A stretch of 33,519 nucleotides of DNA, taken from CAZILN01 sp964540005 (lineage in GTDB: Bacteria; Bacteroidota; Bacteroidia; Bacteroidales; SM23-62). Numbering within the stretch: position 1 is the stretch's first letter; every line of letters begins with the position of its first letter. Position numbers and translations under genes: made by a program. The notes under the pieces are model-generated. The model had not been told where the DNA came from, did no database searches, and saw only the letters and a program-made list of their open reading frames with translations. Of the stretch, positions 1 through 8,340 are shown piece by piece. Where the stretch lies: positions 1 to 33,519 of the forward strand of contig CAZILN010000400.1 in assembly GCA_964540005.1 (NCBI GenBank), written 5' to 3'.

Positions 1-592
1 TCCTTGCAAAAGATAATAAGGGGTAAATATTGTGCTGATCTGCCTGATGTATTGCATCCATATACTCGTTCCTTAATTCACCCTTTTCGTCAAGATTGTG
101 GCCACCCCATGAAAATACAGGTTTATTAAAAGCACGTGAAACAAGAATGTCTGCACAAAATCTTGAGTGTCTTCCATTTCCATTAGGAAAAGGGTGAATA
201 GAAACTAACCTGTGCTTAAACCTGATTGCAATTTCATCATCTGGATATGTATTATTTTCAATCCAGAAAGTGCAATCATCCAGTAATACTTTTAAACTTT
301 TCCGGATATCAAATTTATCCACACCAATGTTTTTATTGCTCCATCTGAATTTTCCTGCCCAATCCCATACATCAGAGAACATTTTTTTATGTGCTTCCTG
401 GATAAATTCAACTGATAATATTTTATTATATGAGAACGTTTGCATCAGACTCCATTCAACCGCTTTTTCAATGTTGTGTTGTTCAAATTCATCAAGTTCT
501 CCTCTTGTTGAAATGGTCTTTATTCTTAAACCTACTTTCTCATCTTCCTCTATGGGTGTCTGATCCCTAATGTATTCGAGTTCTAATCCCAT
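1..592 (-). CDS. Mobile mystery protein B, Fic-domain protein (3' end cut by window edge)
   Basis: Fic proteins usually transfer AMP, or another nucleotide-derived group, from a nucleotide to a target protein. I translated the minus strand from ATG at 592-590. It stays open for 197 residues to the window edge, so only the last few residues may be missing. The Fic active-site motif is seen at about residues 133-141 (HPFPNGNGR, catalytic His133), and the N-terminal half carries the expected helical segment (VWDWAGKFR, near 75-83). The start overlaps the end of the upstream HTH gene by 10 nt, so the two are probably translationally coupled. The pair order (HTH gene first, Fic gene second) matches the TIGR families mobile mystery protein A and B, which are often found on plasmids and mobile DNA. 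The region is more AT-rich than the genes to its right, which suggests acquisition. The in vivo target is unknown; a toxin role is inference. Confidence 0.88.
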   Translation of the reverse strand, partial: MGLELEYIRDQTPIEEDEKVGLRIKTISTRGELDEFEQHNIEKAVEWSLMQTFSYNKILSVEFIQEAHKKMFSDVWDWAGKFRWSNKNIGVDKFDIRKSLKVLLDDCTFWIENNTYPDDEIAIRFKHRLVSIHPFPNGNGRHSRFCADILVSRAFNKPVFSWGGHNLDEKGELRNEYMDAIHQADQHNIYPLLSFAR

Positions 593-1041
593 ATGTATCC
601 AGGTATTTTATTTGCTATTTCTTCTGCTTTCTCCTTTATTGCCTGATTAAGTCTATCTTCAGAGTTTTTCTGATCCTCCAGGCTCATGTTGATTGATGTA
701 CGCTGGACAATTTGTCTGGCAATTTCAGTTGCCCTGATATGGACCATATTTTCCAGAGACTGATCATCGGGAATGAATCCGTAAACAAATTTCATATGAA
801 GAGCTGCGGCCACCTGTCTTAACACTTTTAAGGAAATAGTCCCGCTTTTTTCTCTTTCTTCAATTTCCTTTATACTCTGCGGTGTTATAGATAATCTGTT
901 CCCTAATTGCCTTAAAGACATATTTAATCCCTGCCTGAAGGAATATATCCAACCATTCGGAGGGATAACCAGATCATCCAACACATTAAGTTTCGCAATT
1001 TTTCTGTCGAGTTGTTCTCGAACAAGTCTTGTTTGTTTCAT
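583..1041 (-). CDS. Mobile mystery protein A, HTH (Xre-type) regulator
   Basis: This 152-residue protein has a helix-turn-helix of the Xre/Cro type at about residues 40-85 (MSLRQLGNRLSITPQSIKEIEE, then an LRQVAAALHMKFVYGF segment). The N-terminal stretch (RLVREQLDRKI) and the 'FVYGFIP' ending of the DNA-binding part are characteristic of mobile mystery protein A. That family is nearly always encoded directly upstream of the Fic-domain protein B, as here with a 10-nt overlap. The likely role is to repress the shared promoter and perhaps to neutralise the Fic partner, as in an antitoxin; this is inference from family and context. A palindrome lies between the promoter boxes upstream and would suit autoregulation. 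Start ATG 1041-1039 gives the normal family N-terminus. Confidence 0.88.
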   Translation of the reverse strand: MKQTRLVREQLDRKIAKLNVLDDLVIPPNGWIYSFRQGLNMSLRQLGNRLSITPQSIKEIEEREKSGTISLKVLRQVAAALHMKFVYGFIPDDQSLENMVHIRATEIARQIVQRTSINMSLEDQKNSEDRLNQAIKEKAEEIANKIPGYIWD

Positions 1042-1100
1042 AAGGCTAAAGCTTTAAAAAAGAATGAATGATTTATGGTTAAAGCCTTAAATATATTTTA

Positions 1101-1132
1101 CAAATATAAGGCTTAAGCCTGAAAATGGCAAA
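1101..1132 (-). promoter_or_regulatory. Promoter with embedded palindromic operator for the HTH/Fic pair
   Basis: On the minus strand there is a TTTG (-33-like, 1129-1132), then 20 nt, then TATATTTG (1101-1108), which matches the Bacteroidota -7 consensus TAnnTTTG. The perfect 12-bp palindrome AGGCTTAAGCCT (1109-1120) fills the space directly next to the -7 box. Related boxes lie downstream toward the start codon: AAGGCTAAAGCTTT (1042-1055) and TTAAAGCCTTAAA (1079-1091). The arrangement suggests repression by the HTH protein. Confidence 0.6.
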
Positions 1133-1172
1133 TATTTAACCTCTTGATATTAATTGTTAAATGAATTTTTTT

Positions 1173-1886
1173 TCAAACCAGCTGTCTCAGGTACATTTGT
1201 ATGGTGTTCTCGAGGCCGAAATACAGGGCATCGGAGATGAGAGCATGGCCTATGGAAACCTCCAGGAGTCCGGGGATGTGCCGGTAGAAATACCTGAGAT
1301 TCTTGAGGCTCAGGTCGTGTCCGGCATTGAGTTCGAGTCCTGATGCACCTGCTGCTTCCGCCGCCTTTATAAAAGGGGCTATTGCCTTCTCCGGGTTTTC
1401 AGGGAACTCCCTGGCATAAGGTTCCGTATACAGCTCCACCCTGTTGGTCCCGGTCCGGGCAGCATTTTCAACCAGTTTGATATTGGTGCTTACAAAGATG
1501 GACGTCCGTATCCCGGCCTCCCGCAGTTCTGTGATTACATCAACCAGGAAGGCTTCATGTCTGACAGTGTCCCATCCCTCGGAGGAGGTTAGGGCATCAG
1601 GGGGGTCAGGCACCAGGGTTACCTGCTCCGGTTTTACTGAAACTACCAGGTCGAGAAAGGACCTGGATGGATAGCCTTCGATATTGAATTCGGCGCTGAC
1701 TATGGGTTTGATGTCCAGTACGTCCTGGTATCTTATGTGGCGTTCATCCGGACGAGGGTGTACGGTAATCCCCTGGGCGCCAAATCTCTGACAATCTATC
1801 GCTGCTTTTCTTACATCGGGGATGGTCCCACCCCGGGCATTTCTCAGTGTGGCAATTTTATTTATATTTACACTTAATCTGCACAT
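1173..1886 (-). CDS. pdxJ: Pyridoxine 5'-phosphate synthase PdxJ
   Basis: PdxJ condenses 1-deoxy-xylulose 5-phosphate with 3-amino-2-oxopropyl phosphate to give pyridoxine 5'-phosphate, the ring-forming step of the DXP-dependent vitamin B6 pathway in the cytosol. The 237-residue length is normal. The N-terminus LSVNINKIATLRNARGG is the family signature, followed by GAQGITVHPRPDERHIR (about 37-53), which carries conserved phosphate-binding and catalytic residues. ELNAGHDL and SIGHALISDAL near the C-terminus also match. It is transcribed away from the CBS-domain gene, with only 54 nt between the starts. The divergent pdxJ next to a CBS/nadK cluster is a familiar Bacteroidota arrangement. Confidence 0.96.
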   Translation of the reverse strand: MCRLSVNINKIATLRNARGGTIPDVRKAAIDCQRFGAQGITVHPRPDERHIRYQDVLDIKPIVSAEFNIEGYPSRSFLDLVVSVKPEQVTLVPDPPDALTSSEGWDTVRHEAFLVDVITELREAGIRTSIFVSTNIKLVENAARTGTNRVELYTEPYAREFPENPEKAIAPFIKAAEAAGASGLELNAGHDLSLKNLRYFYRHIPGLLEVSIGHALISDALYFGLENTIQMYLRQLV

Positions 1887-1940
1887 AAAGGCACAGTATT
1901 TGTGAATGTAAAAGTAATTATTTAAAAGCAGACAGTTTGT

Positions 1941-2606
1941 ATGCTGGCCATAGAAATCATATCAGATGTAGTACCGGCCTTGCGCACTTCCGATACCGGT
2001 TTGCAGGCGCTGACCTGGATGGATATATTCAGGATATCCCACCTGCCCATTGTCAACAACCAGGAGTTCCTGGGACTGATATCCGATGCTGACATTTATG
2101 ATTTGAACATGGCCGAAGAGCCTATAGGGAACCACAAACTATCTTTGTTCAGTCCTAATGTACGCCACGACCAGCATATCTATGAGGTCTTCGAGATCAT
2201 ATCGCGCCTTAAATTATCGGCTGTGCCGGTGCTGGATGACGATAATCATTACCTGGGTCTGATCACACTGAACGACCTGATACAGAATTTCGCCGAGCTT
2301 TCTGCCCTGAAACATCCCGGGGGCATCATCGTACTGGAACTGAACCAGAATGATTATTCTCTGACCCAGATCGCACAGATAGTGGAGGGAAACGATGCCA
2401 AAATACTGAGCCTGTACGTTAGTTCAAGTCCGGATTCACTGAAGATGAACCTTACCCTGAAAATCAACACGGCCAATGTAGGACCCATTATACAGACCTT
2501 CAACAGGTATAACTATACAATTAAGGCATCCTATATGGAAGATGAGGTTTTTGATTCCTTATATCATGAGCGTTATGATTCCTTCATGAAATACTTAAGC
2601 ATCTAA
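1941..2606 (+). CDS. CBS-domain protein
   Basis: This is a 221-residue protein with two CBS motifs in tandem. The first is at about residues 5-60 (ISHLPIVNNQEFLGLISDADI) and the second at about 70-125 (LSAVPVLDDDNHYLGLITLNDLI). About 95 further residues look like an ACT-type fold (GGIIVLELNQNDYSLTQIAQ). CBS pairs bind adenine nucleotides such as AMP, ATP or NAD(P) and regulate attached or partner proteins. No catalytic domain is present, so this is probably a small regulator or sensor. It lies 8 nt upstream of nadK and is almost certainly cotranscribed with it. A role in sensing adenylate or NAD status for NadK is inference from this neighbour alone. Confidence 0.85.
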   Translation: MLAIEIISDVVPALRTSDTGLQALTWMDIFRISHLPIVNNQEFLGLISDADIYDLNMAEEPIGNHKLSLFSPNVRHDQHIYEVFEIISRLKLSAVPVLDDDNHYLGLITLNDLIQNFAELSALKHPGGIIVLELNQNDYSLTQIAQIVEGNDAKILSLYVSSSPDSLKMNLTLKINTANVGPIIQTFNRYNYTIKASYMEDEVFDSLYHERYDSFMKYLSI

Positions 2607-2614
2607 AGATTTTT

Positions 2615-3493
2615 ATGAAAATAGCTGTATTTGGCCGCCCTTTCCGCAAAGGATTTGAAGAGACCATCACTACCTTTTTCCGGCTGATGGACGAGCGGAA
2701 AATGGAGGTAATTATTTACAAACCGTTTTACGAGTTCCTTGGTAGCGAATGCTCATTCAAACCTGAGGTGAACGGCCTCTTTATAAGCCATGAAGACATC
2801 ATCGGCAATGCCGATTACCTGTTCAGCTTCGGCGGTGACGGGACCTTCCTGGAAACTATATCTATCGTGAGGGATTATGGGATCCCGGTGATAGGGGTCA
2901 ATACGGGCAGGCTTGGATTCCTGGCCAATGTATCACCTGACCAGATCGAGTCCTCCCTGAATGCCATCCTGGAGGAGGATATTATTATCGAGCAGCGTTC
3001 GCTGATAGAGTTGAATTATGTGAAAGGGAATTTTTCGGGATTTAATTACGCCCTGAACGAAGTGAGCCTGCAGAAGAAACTGTCCTATATGATCACCATC
3101 CATACTTACCTGGACGATTCCTTCCTGAATTCTTTCTGGGCAGACGGACTGATCGTTTCCACACCGACGGGGTCCACTGCCTATTCCATGAGTGTGGGTG
3201 GACCCATTATTTCACCCGACAGCAATAATTTTATCATTTCGCCTATGGCCTCTCATAATCTGACGAACCGGCCGGTGATTGTGCCGGACAACAGCCGGAT
3301 CAGGCTGAAGGTGGATGCAGGGGAGCCGGAGGTCATACTGACCATGGATTCACGCTCCATGCTGCATCCCACCGATGTGGAGATATTGGTCAAAAGAGCG
3401 GATTTTACTCTGAAAACAGTACGCCTGAAAAATAATACCTTCTACGATACGTTAAGAAATAAGCTGATGTGGGGGGTAGACAAGCGTAATTGA
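2615..3493 (+). CDS. nadK: NAD kinase
   Basis: NadK phosphorylates NAD to NADP with ATP and is the only route to NADP in most bacteria. The 292-residue length is typical. The GGDGT motif (residues 73-77, with catalytic Asp75) is intact, as are GVNTGRLGFL (94-103), the NE motif (148-149) and TPTGSTAYSMSVGGPI (183-198). It follows the CBS gene by 8 nt. A gap of 72 nt with a promoter-like box separates it from the outer-membrane protein genes. Confidence 0.97.
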   Translation: MKIAVFGRPFRKGFEETITTFFRLMDERKMEVIIYKPFYEFLGSECSFKPEVNGLFISHEDIIGNADYLFSFGGDGTFLETISIVRDYGIPVIGVNTGRLGFLANVSPDQIESSLNAILEEDIIIEQRSLIELNYVKGNFSGFNYALNEVSLQKKLSYMITIHTYLDDSFLNSFWADGLIVSTPTGSTAYSMSVGGPIISPDSNNFIISPMASHNLTNRPVIVPDNSRIRLKVDAGEPEVILTMDSRSMLHPTDVEILVKRADFTLKTVRLKNNTFYDTLRNKLMWGVDKRN

Positions 3494-3539
3494 TCCAAAT
3501 AATAATTTAGCATTGATTTCTGGATTAATTTAGTATTTT

Positions 3540-3547
3540 TATATTTG
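3540..3547 (+). promoter_or_regulatory. Candidate -7 promoter box upstream of the envelope gene cluster
   Basis: TATATTTG matches the Bacteroidota -7 element TAnnTTTG and sits 18 nt before the ATG at 3566. No convincing -33 TTG is at the usual spacing (the nearest is at 3513-3515). It would start a short-leader transcript covering the barrel proteins and downstream genes. Confidence 0.45.
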
Positions 3548-3565
3548 TAGAACGTCTGTTATATC

Positions 3566-4351
3566 ATGAAGCGCTGTATCCCTGTCATATTAGTTTTGTT
3601 CTTTGCCATGCTGGCCAGTGATGGCATGAGCCAGAAATGGAAGCTGAGAAGGTATGAAGGACTGATAGGTATTGGCAGCACCAATTATTTCGGGACCATA
3701 GGGGGATCGGCTGATCCGGAAAACCTGTTTGGCCTGAAGGACTTAGACATCCGGGGTACCCGGCCTTCCTTCTATGCCGGGGCACGTTACAAGATCAGGC
3801 AGAACTGGTCGGTAAAGGCAGGTTTTATATATGGCTTTATTGCCGGAAGTGATGTCAATTCATTAAATGAGGCGAGAAATGCGGCATTTTCGGCCACCCT
3901 CTTCGAACCTTCAGCTCATATCGAGTATTCCATTATATCAGAGGAACAGAGGCACCGGACAGAGGCGCTGTTCAACAAGCGCGGCATGGTGAACAATTAT
4001 TCGAGGATTAATTTATATATATTTGCAGGGGTCGGCGGCGTTTTTACGAACGTCACACCAAAGGAAGACCTTGAGGCTCATGTAGACTATGACCCCAGTA
4101 AATTAAAATCTTCCGGACTGGCCATACCGGTCGGAGGCGGAATAAAATATGTGTTAAGCAGTGATTTCTCAGTGGGTTTCGAATTCGGCGGGCGATATGC
4201 AACAAGCAAATATCTGGATGGATTGCACACATCATCAGCAAAATACCCGGACATGTACTACTTCGGGTTATTCAACCTGGTATACCGTGTTAAAACCGGG
4301 CGGAACGGAGCTCCCATCATCTTCAGGCGGGCACCGAGCGGCATGTTCTAA
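3566..4351 (+). CDS. Outer-membrane beta-barrel protein (DUF6089-like)
   Basis: This 261-residue protein has a clear signal peptide (residues 1-22, KRCIPVILVLFFAMLASDGMSQ). The mature part is rich in alternating hydrophobic/aromatic strands with Gly, for example YEGLIGIGSTNYFGTIGG and FSVGFEFGGRYATSKYLDG, as in small OmpA/OmpW-like barrels. It resembles the DUF6089-type proteins that commonly precede uppS-bamA in Bacteroidota. The C-terminus does not end in the usual aromatic strand but in a short basic tail (IIFRRAPSGMF). The next gene encodes a second, related barrel, so this may be a tandem duplication. The function is unknown; an envelope-assembly role is inferred from its neighbours. Confidence 0.8.
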   Translation: MKRCIPVILVLFFAMLASDGMSQKWKLRRYEGLIGIGSTNYFGTIGGSADPENLFGLKDLDIRGTRPSFYAGARYKIRQNWSVKAGFIYGFIAGSDVNSLNEARNAAFSATLFEPSAHIEYSIISEEQRHRTEALFNKRGMVNNYSRINLYIFAGVGGVFTNVTPKEDLEAHVDYDPSKLKSSGLAIPVGGGIKYVLSSDFSVGFEFGGRYATSKYLDGLHTSSAKYPDMYYFGLFNLVYRVKTGRNGAPIIFRRAPSGMF

Positions 4352-5075
4352 AATCCCGGGACTGGTATTCACGGTCCTTATCATCCTTTCTTTTACCGGC
4401 ATCACCAAAGCTCAGAGGTTTACCGATTTCGGGGTATTTGGCGGCACCACATATTATATGGGCGAAATCAATTCGGGGAGGCACTTTTATTCCCCGTCCC
4501 CGGCCTTCGGGGCAATAGTACGCTACCGCTTCAATCCCAGGCATTCGGTCCGCCTCAACGGGATCTACGGAACCATGAAAGGCAATGACCTGGATTTTCA
4601 GGATGCTTACCAGCAGGAACGGGGGGTCAGCTTCAATACCTCTTTTGTGGATCTTTCGGCTCACTTTGAATTCAATTTCCTTCCGTATAAGATCTATTAC
4701 AGGAAGGATAAATGGAGCCCGTATATCACCGGCGGGATAGGCTATAATTTAGTACTGGATTCAGAGGTTGATGCACCATCCGGCACAACGTTAATAAATG
4801 CTAATAATTCAATAAAAAACTTAATTTTGTCGTACGGTGGCGGATTTAAATTAACTTTGAGCCGCCGTTGGGCAGCCGGGGCTGAATGGACCGTAAAAAA
4901 GACCTTCAGCGATGCTTTTGACGGACTGGAGAATCCGGGACCGGATTTAAATACTTTCTTTCACAATAAGGACTGGTATTCTTTAGTTGGAATATTTGTA
5001 ACTTATAAATTGTGGGAGTACATGGAAGATTGCCCGGCATACGATCAGAGCACAGACCAATGGAAGAAACGTTAA
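4287..5075 (+). CDS. Outer-membrane beta-barrel protein, DUF6089 family (start uncertain)
   Basis: The frame encodes a hydrophobic export signal (KIPGLVFTVLIILSFTGITKAQ, cleavage after AQ) followed by the DUF6089 signature FGVFGGTTYYMGEIN and repeated barrel strands up to FVTYKLWEYMEDCP. The start is not obvious. No ATG falls between the end of the previous gene and the signal peptide. I chose GTG 4287, which gives a 262-residue protein with basic residues before the hydrophobic core but overlaps the previous gene by 65 nt. ATG codons further upstream (4161 and just after) lie deep inside the previous gene, and the next ATG (near 4458) would remove the signal peptide. The 3' end overlaps the uppS start by 16 nt, so the genes are tightly coupled. 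Confidence 0.72.
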   Translation: MLKPGGTELPSSSGGHRAACSKIPGLVFTVLIILSFTGITKAQRFTDFGVFGGTTYYMGEINSGRHFYSPSPAFGAIVRYRFNPRHSVRLNGIYGTMKGNDLDFQDAYQQERGVSFNTSFVDLSAHFEFNFLPYKIYYRKDKWSPYITGGIGYNLVLDSEVDAPSGTTLINANNSIKNLILSYGGGFKLTLSRRWAAGAEWTVKKTFSDAFDGLENPGPDLNTFFHNKDWYSLVGIFVTYKLWEYMEDCPAYDQSTDQWKKR

Positions 5076-5809
5076 AGGATCTGATAGATAAGGACAGACT
5101 GCCCCAGCATGTGGCAGTGATCATGGACGGCAATGGCCGCTGGGCCAAGAAGAAGGGCAATGCTCGTATCTTCGGGCACCAGAACGGGGTTAAAGCCGTA
5201 CGCAACACTTCGGAAGCAGCAGCCGAGCTGGGAATCAAATACCTGACCCTCTACGCCTTTTCCACGGAGAACTGGAACCGTCCGCGCACCGAGATCGATG
5301 CGCTGATGACCCTCCTGGTCACTACCATTAACAAGGAGACCAAGACCCTGATGAAAAATAACATCAGCCTGCATACCATAGGGGACCGCGAATCATTGCC
5401 CGAAGATGTGCGTCTGCACCTGGAACTGGCCATCAGGAAGACCGGGAATAACACGGGGATGAAACTCATACTCGCCCTCTCTTACAGTGCCAGGTGGGAA
5501 ATATTGAATGCTGTTTCAAAGATCGCCAGGGAAATAGAAGCAGGCAGTATAACAAGTGCAGACCTGTCCTGTGACCTTCTGGCCGATTACTTGGAGACCA
5601 GGGGCATACCCGATCCGGAATTGCTGATACGTACCAGCGGGGAATACAGGATCTCAAATTTCCTCCTCTGGCAGATAGCCTATTCGGAACTGTATTTTAC
5701 CGACACCCTGTGGCCTGATTTCACCAAGGAGGAATTTTATAAAGCGATCCATAACTATCAGAACAGGGAGAGAAGGTTCGGAAAGATAAGCGAACAGGTA
5801 GTTTCATAA
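5060..5809 (+). CDS. uppS: Isoprenyl transferase / undecaprenyl diphosphate synthase
   Basis: UppS extends farnesyl diphosphate with eight isopentenyl units in cis to make undecaprenyl diphosphate, the lipid carrier for peptidoglycan and surface polysaccharides. The 249-residue protein shows IMDGNGRWAKKKG (residues 21-33, catalytic Asp23), LTLYAFSTENWNRP, and the C-terminal RTSGEYRISNFLLWQ and ELYFTDTLWPDF motifs. I chose ATG 5060 rather than the upstream ATG 5012 because it starts close to the conserved LPQHVAVIMDGNGRW block and gives the usual family length. It overlaps the preceding barrel gene by 16 nt and is followed by bamA after 13 nt. Confidence 0.96.
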   Translation: MEETLKDLIDKDRLPQHVAVIMDGNGRWAKKKGNARIFGHQNGVKAVRNTSEAAAELGIKYLTLYAFSTENWNRPRTEIDALMTLLVTTINKETKTLMKNNISLHTIGDRESLPEDVRLHLELAIRKTGNNTGMKLILALSYSARWEILNAVSKIAREIEAGSITSADLSCDLLADYLETRGIPDPELLIRTSGEYRISNFLLWQIAYSELYFTDTLWPDFTKEEFYKAIHNYQNRERRFGKISEQVVS

Positions 5810-5822
5810 TCAGACCCTAATT

Positions 5823-8309
5823 ATGTACCGGAGGATATTTATACTTATTATATTTCTTTTCAGTTCCGTTTCCACCCTGATCGCCCAGATCGAAGACTAC
5901 AATAATCTTCCTGTATTCGATTATTCAAGTTCAAGGGAATATGAGGTTGCTGATATTACCATTTCGGGGGTTGAATTCCTGCAGAAGGAAGTGTTGATCT
6001 CCATGACCGGCTTACGGGTTGGTGAAAAGGTCACCATCCCCAGTGACAGGATGACCAGGATCATAGAGAAGTTCTGGGAACAGGGACTCTTCGCCGATGT
6101 GAAAATTACCGCCACAAAGATCGAAAAAGGAAAGGTCTGGCTGGATATCTACCTTAAGGAGCAGCCCAGGCTTTCGAAGCTGGTGGTGGAAGGCCTGAAA
6201 AAAGGGGAGAAGACGGACCTGGAGGAAAAACTCAACCTGCGCAACGGCAGCCAGGTGACGGATGATGTGCTTAACAATACCGAAAGGATCATCAAGGACC
6301 ATTTCATAGAGAAAGGATTCTACAATACAAAGGTCACCATGATCCAGAAACAGGATACACTCCGCGGTAACGCTGTCGAACTGCTGGTGCATGTTGATAA
6401 GAACGACCGGGTGAAGATCGAGGAGATCTTTTTTACAGGCAACGAGGTCTTTCCCGACAAAAGACTCAGAAGGGTAATGAAGAATACCAAGCAGAGAGAC
6501 ATGAATATCTTCAAACCCTCCAAAATGATAAAGAATGATTTCAAGGAGGACAGGGAGAGCCTGTATACCTTCTATAATGAGAACGGTTACCGGGACTTCA
6601 AGCTGCTGGGTGACTCTATCAGCATTCTCAGTGAGGAACGCATTCTGCTTTATATTACCGTAAGCGAGGGGAACAAATACTTCTTCAGGAACATCAAATG
6701 GGTCGGGAATACCGTCTACCCTTCGGAAATACTGGATGCCTACCTGGGGATAGAGAAAGGGGATGTCTTCGACCAGACCGTCCTGGAGGAGCGGCTCAAC
6801 ATAGACGAGGATGCGGTGAGTTCGGTGTATCTTGACAACGGTTACCTGTTTTTCTCAGTGGACGCTGTCGAAGTAAATATAGAAGACGATTCCATAGATT
6901 TCGAGATGCGGATCTATGAGGGGGAGCAGGCAACCATCAATAATGTTATTATCAAGGGTAACACCAAGACCAACGAACACGTGATCCGGCGGGAGATACG
7001 GACCAAGCCCGGGGACCTGTTCGATCGTTCGGAGCTGATACGGACCGTGCGCGAACTGGCTCAACTGGGACATTTTGACCCGGAAAACATCATACCCAAC
7101 CCCATTCCCAACCCGGTGGACGGTACGGTTGACCTGGAATACAACCTGGTGGAAAGGGCCAACGACCAGCTGGAGATCTCGGGCGGATGGGGTGCCAGCA
7201 TGCTGGTAGGTACCTTAGGGCTGAGGTTCTCTAACTTTTCGGCCCGTAATATTCTCAATGGTAAAGCATGGAGGCCTATTCCAACAGGGGATGGACAAAC
7301 ACTGAGTCTCAGGGCCCAATCGAACGGGAAATACTACCAGGCATACAACATGTCTTTCATCGAACCCTGGTTCGGTGGTAAAAAACCGAATTCACTGGTG
7401 GTTTCAATGTACCATACAGTGACCAATAACAGCCTGTACCTGATAGACCAGGGTGATAAGAGCTTTAAGATCTCGGGTGCTTCGATCGGAATGGGAAGGC
7501 GGCTGAAATGGCCGGATGACTTTTTCACCCTGTATAATGAGATCAGTTTCCAGCAGTACCAGCTGAACAACTGGACGGGGGGGTATTTTCTCTTTTCTAA
7601 CGGGAATTCAAAAAATTTCAGCTTTAACACAACGGTGGCCCGGAAATCGGTAGACCAACCCATTTATCCCAGGCGCGGTTCCACCTTTTCCCTGAGCCTG
7701 CAGCTCACTCCTCCCTATTCAGTATTCAGCTCTAAAAACTACGCTGCCATGTCCCAGGAGAACAAATACAGCTGGATAGAATACCATAAATGGAAATTTT
7801 TATCCGACTGGTATACAAACTTGGCAGGGAATTTGGTATTAGCTACAAAAGCGCAGTTTGGATACCTGGGGTATTATAACAAGGAGATAGGTCCTTCGCC
7901 CTTCGAAGGCTTTGATGTGGGGGGTGACGGGATGACAGGTTATAACATCTACGGGTATGAGACCATTGCGCTCAGAGGTTATGAAAACAGTTCTTTGACA
8001 CCAAGGGTAAACGGTACGAAAGCAGGTAATGTCTTTACCAAGCTCACCATTGAGCTCAGGCATCCCATAACCCTGAATCCCTCTGCAACGGTATTTGTCC
8101 TGGGATTCCTGGAGGGTGGTGACGCCTGGTACAGCATTGACCAGTTCAACCCGTTTGCCGTGAAAAGATCTGCTGGTTTTGGTCTGAGAGCCTTCCTGCC
8201 AATGTTTGGCCTGCTGGGGATAGACTGGGGGTACGGATTTGATGAAGTACCGGGTCTCCCGGATGCCAACAAGAGCAACTTCCACTTCACCATTGGCCAG
8301 CAGTTCTAA
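5823..8309 (+). CDS. bamA: Outer-membrane protein assembly factor BamA
   Basis: BamA is the core of the BAM machine that folds and inserts beta-barrel proteins into the outer membrane. The 828-residue protein has a signal peptide (about 1-22), a series of POTRA domains to about residue 440 (for example DITISGVEFLQKEVL and TINNVIIKGNTKTNEHVIRREI), then a 16-stranded barrel. The barrel segment contains the lid/loop signature GYNIYGYETIALRGYENSSLTP, equivalent to the VRGF-type loop 6 region. It ends in FHFTIGQQF, an aromatic-terminated last strand as required for BAM recognition. It lies between uppS and the Skp-like chaperones that deliver its substrates. Confidence 0.97.
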   Translation: MYRRIFILIIFLFSSVSTLIAQIEDYNNLPVFDYSSSREYEVADITISGVEFLQKEVLISMTGLRVGEKVTIPSDRMTRIIEKFWEQGLFADVKITATKIEKGKVWLDIYLKEQPRLSKLVVEGLKKGEKTDLEEKLNLRNGSQVTDDVLNNTERIIKDHFIEKGFYNTKVTMIQKQDTLRGNAVELLVHVDKNDRVKIEEIFFTGNEVFPDKRLRRVMKNTKQRDMNIFKPSKMIKNDFKEDRESLYTFYNENGYRDFKLLGDSISILSEERILLYITVSEGNKYFFRNIKWVGNTVYPSEILDAYLGIEKGDVFDQTVLEERLNIDEDAVSSVYLDNGYLFFSVDAVEVNIEDDSIDFEMRIYEGEQATINNVIIKGNTKTNEHVIRREIRTKPGDLFDRSELIRTVRELAQLGHFDPENIIPNPIPNPVDGTVDLEYNLVERANDQLEISGGWGASMLVGTLGLRFSNFSARNILNGKAWRPIPTGDGQTLSLRAQSNGKYYQAYNMSFIEPWFGGKKPNSLVVSMYHTVTNNSLYLIDQGDKSFKISGASIGMGRRLKWPDDFFTLYNEISFQQYQLNNWTGGYFLFSNGNSKNFSFNTTVARKSVDQPIYPRRGSTFSLSLQLTPPYSVFSSKNYAAMSQENKYSWIEYHKWKFLSDWYTNLAGNLVLATKAQFGYLGYYNKEIGPSPFEGFDVGGDGMTGYNIYGYETIALRGYENSSLTPRVNGTKAGNVFTKLTIELRHPITLNPSATVFVLGFLEGGDAWYSIDQFNPFAVKRSAGFGLRAFLPMFGLLGIDWGYGFDEVPGLPDANKSNFHFTIGQQF

Positions 8310-8340
8310 AAATTATTTGTTTAACGAAAAAATATCAGCC

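Noticed and set aside
270..563. 97-codon plus-strand frame in the left edge region
   Set aside because: It lies wholly opposite the Fic-domain gene, which has an intact HPFxxGNGR motif on the minus strand.
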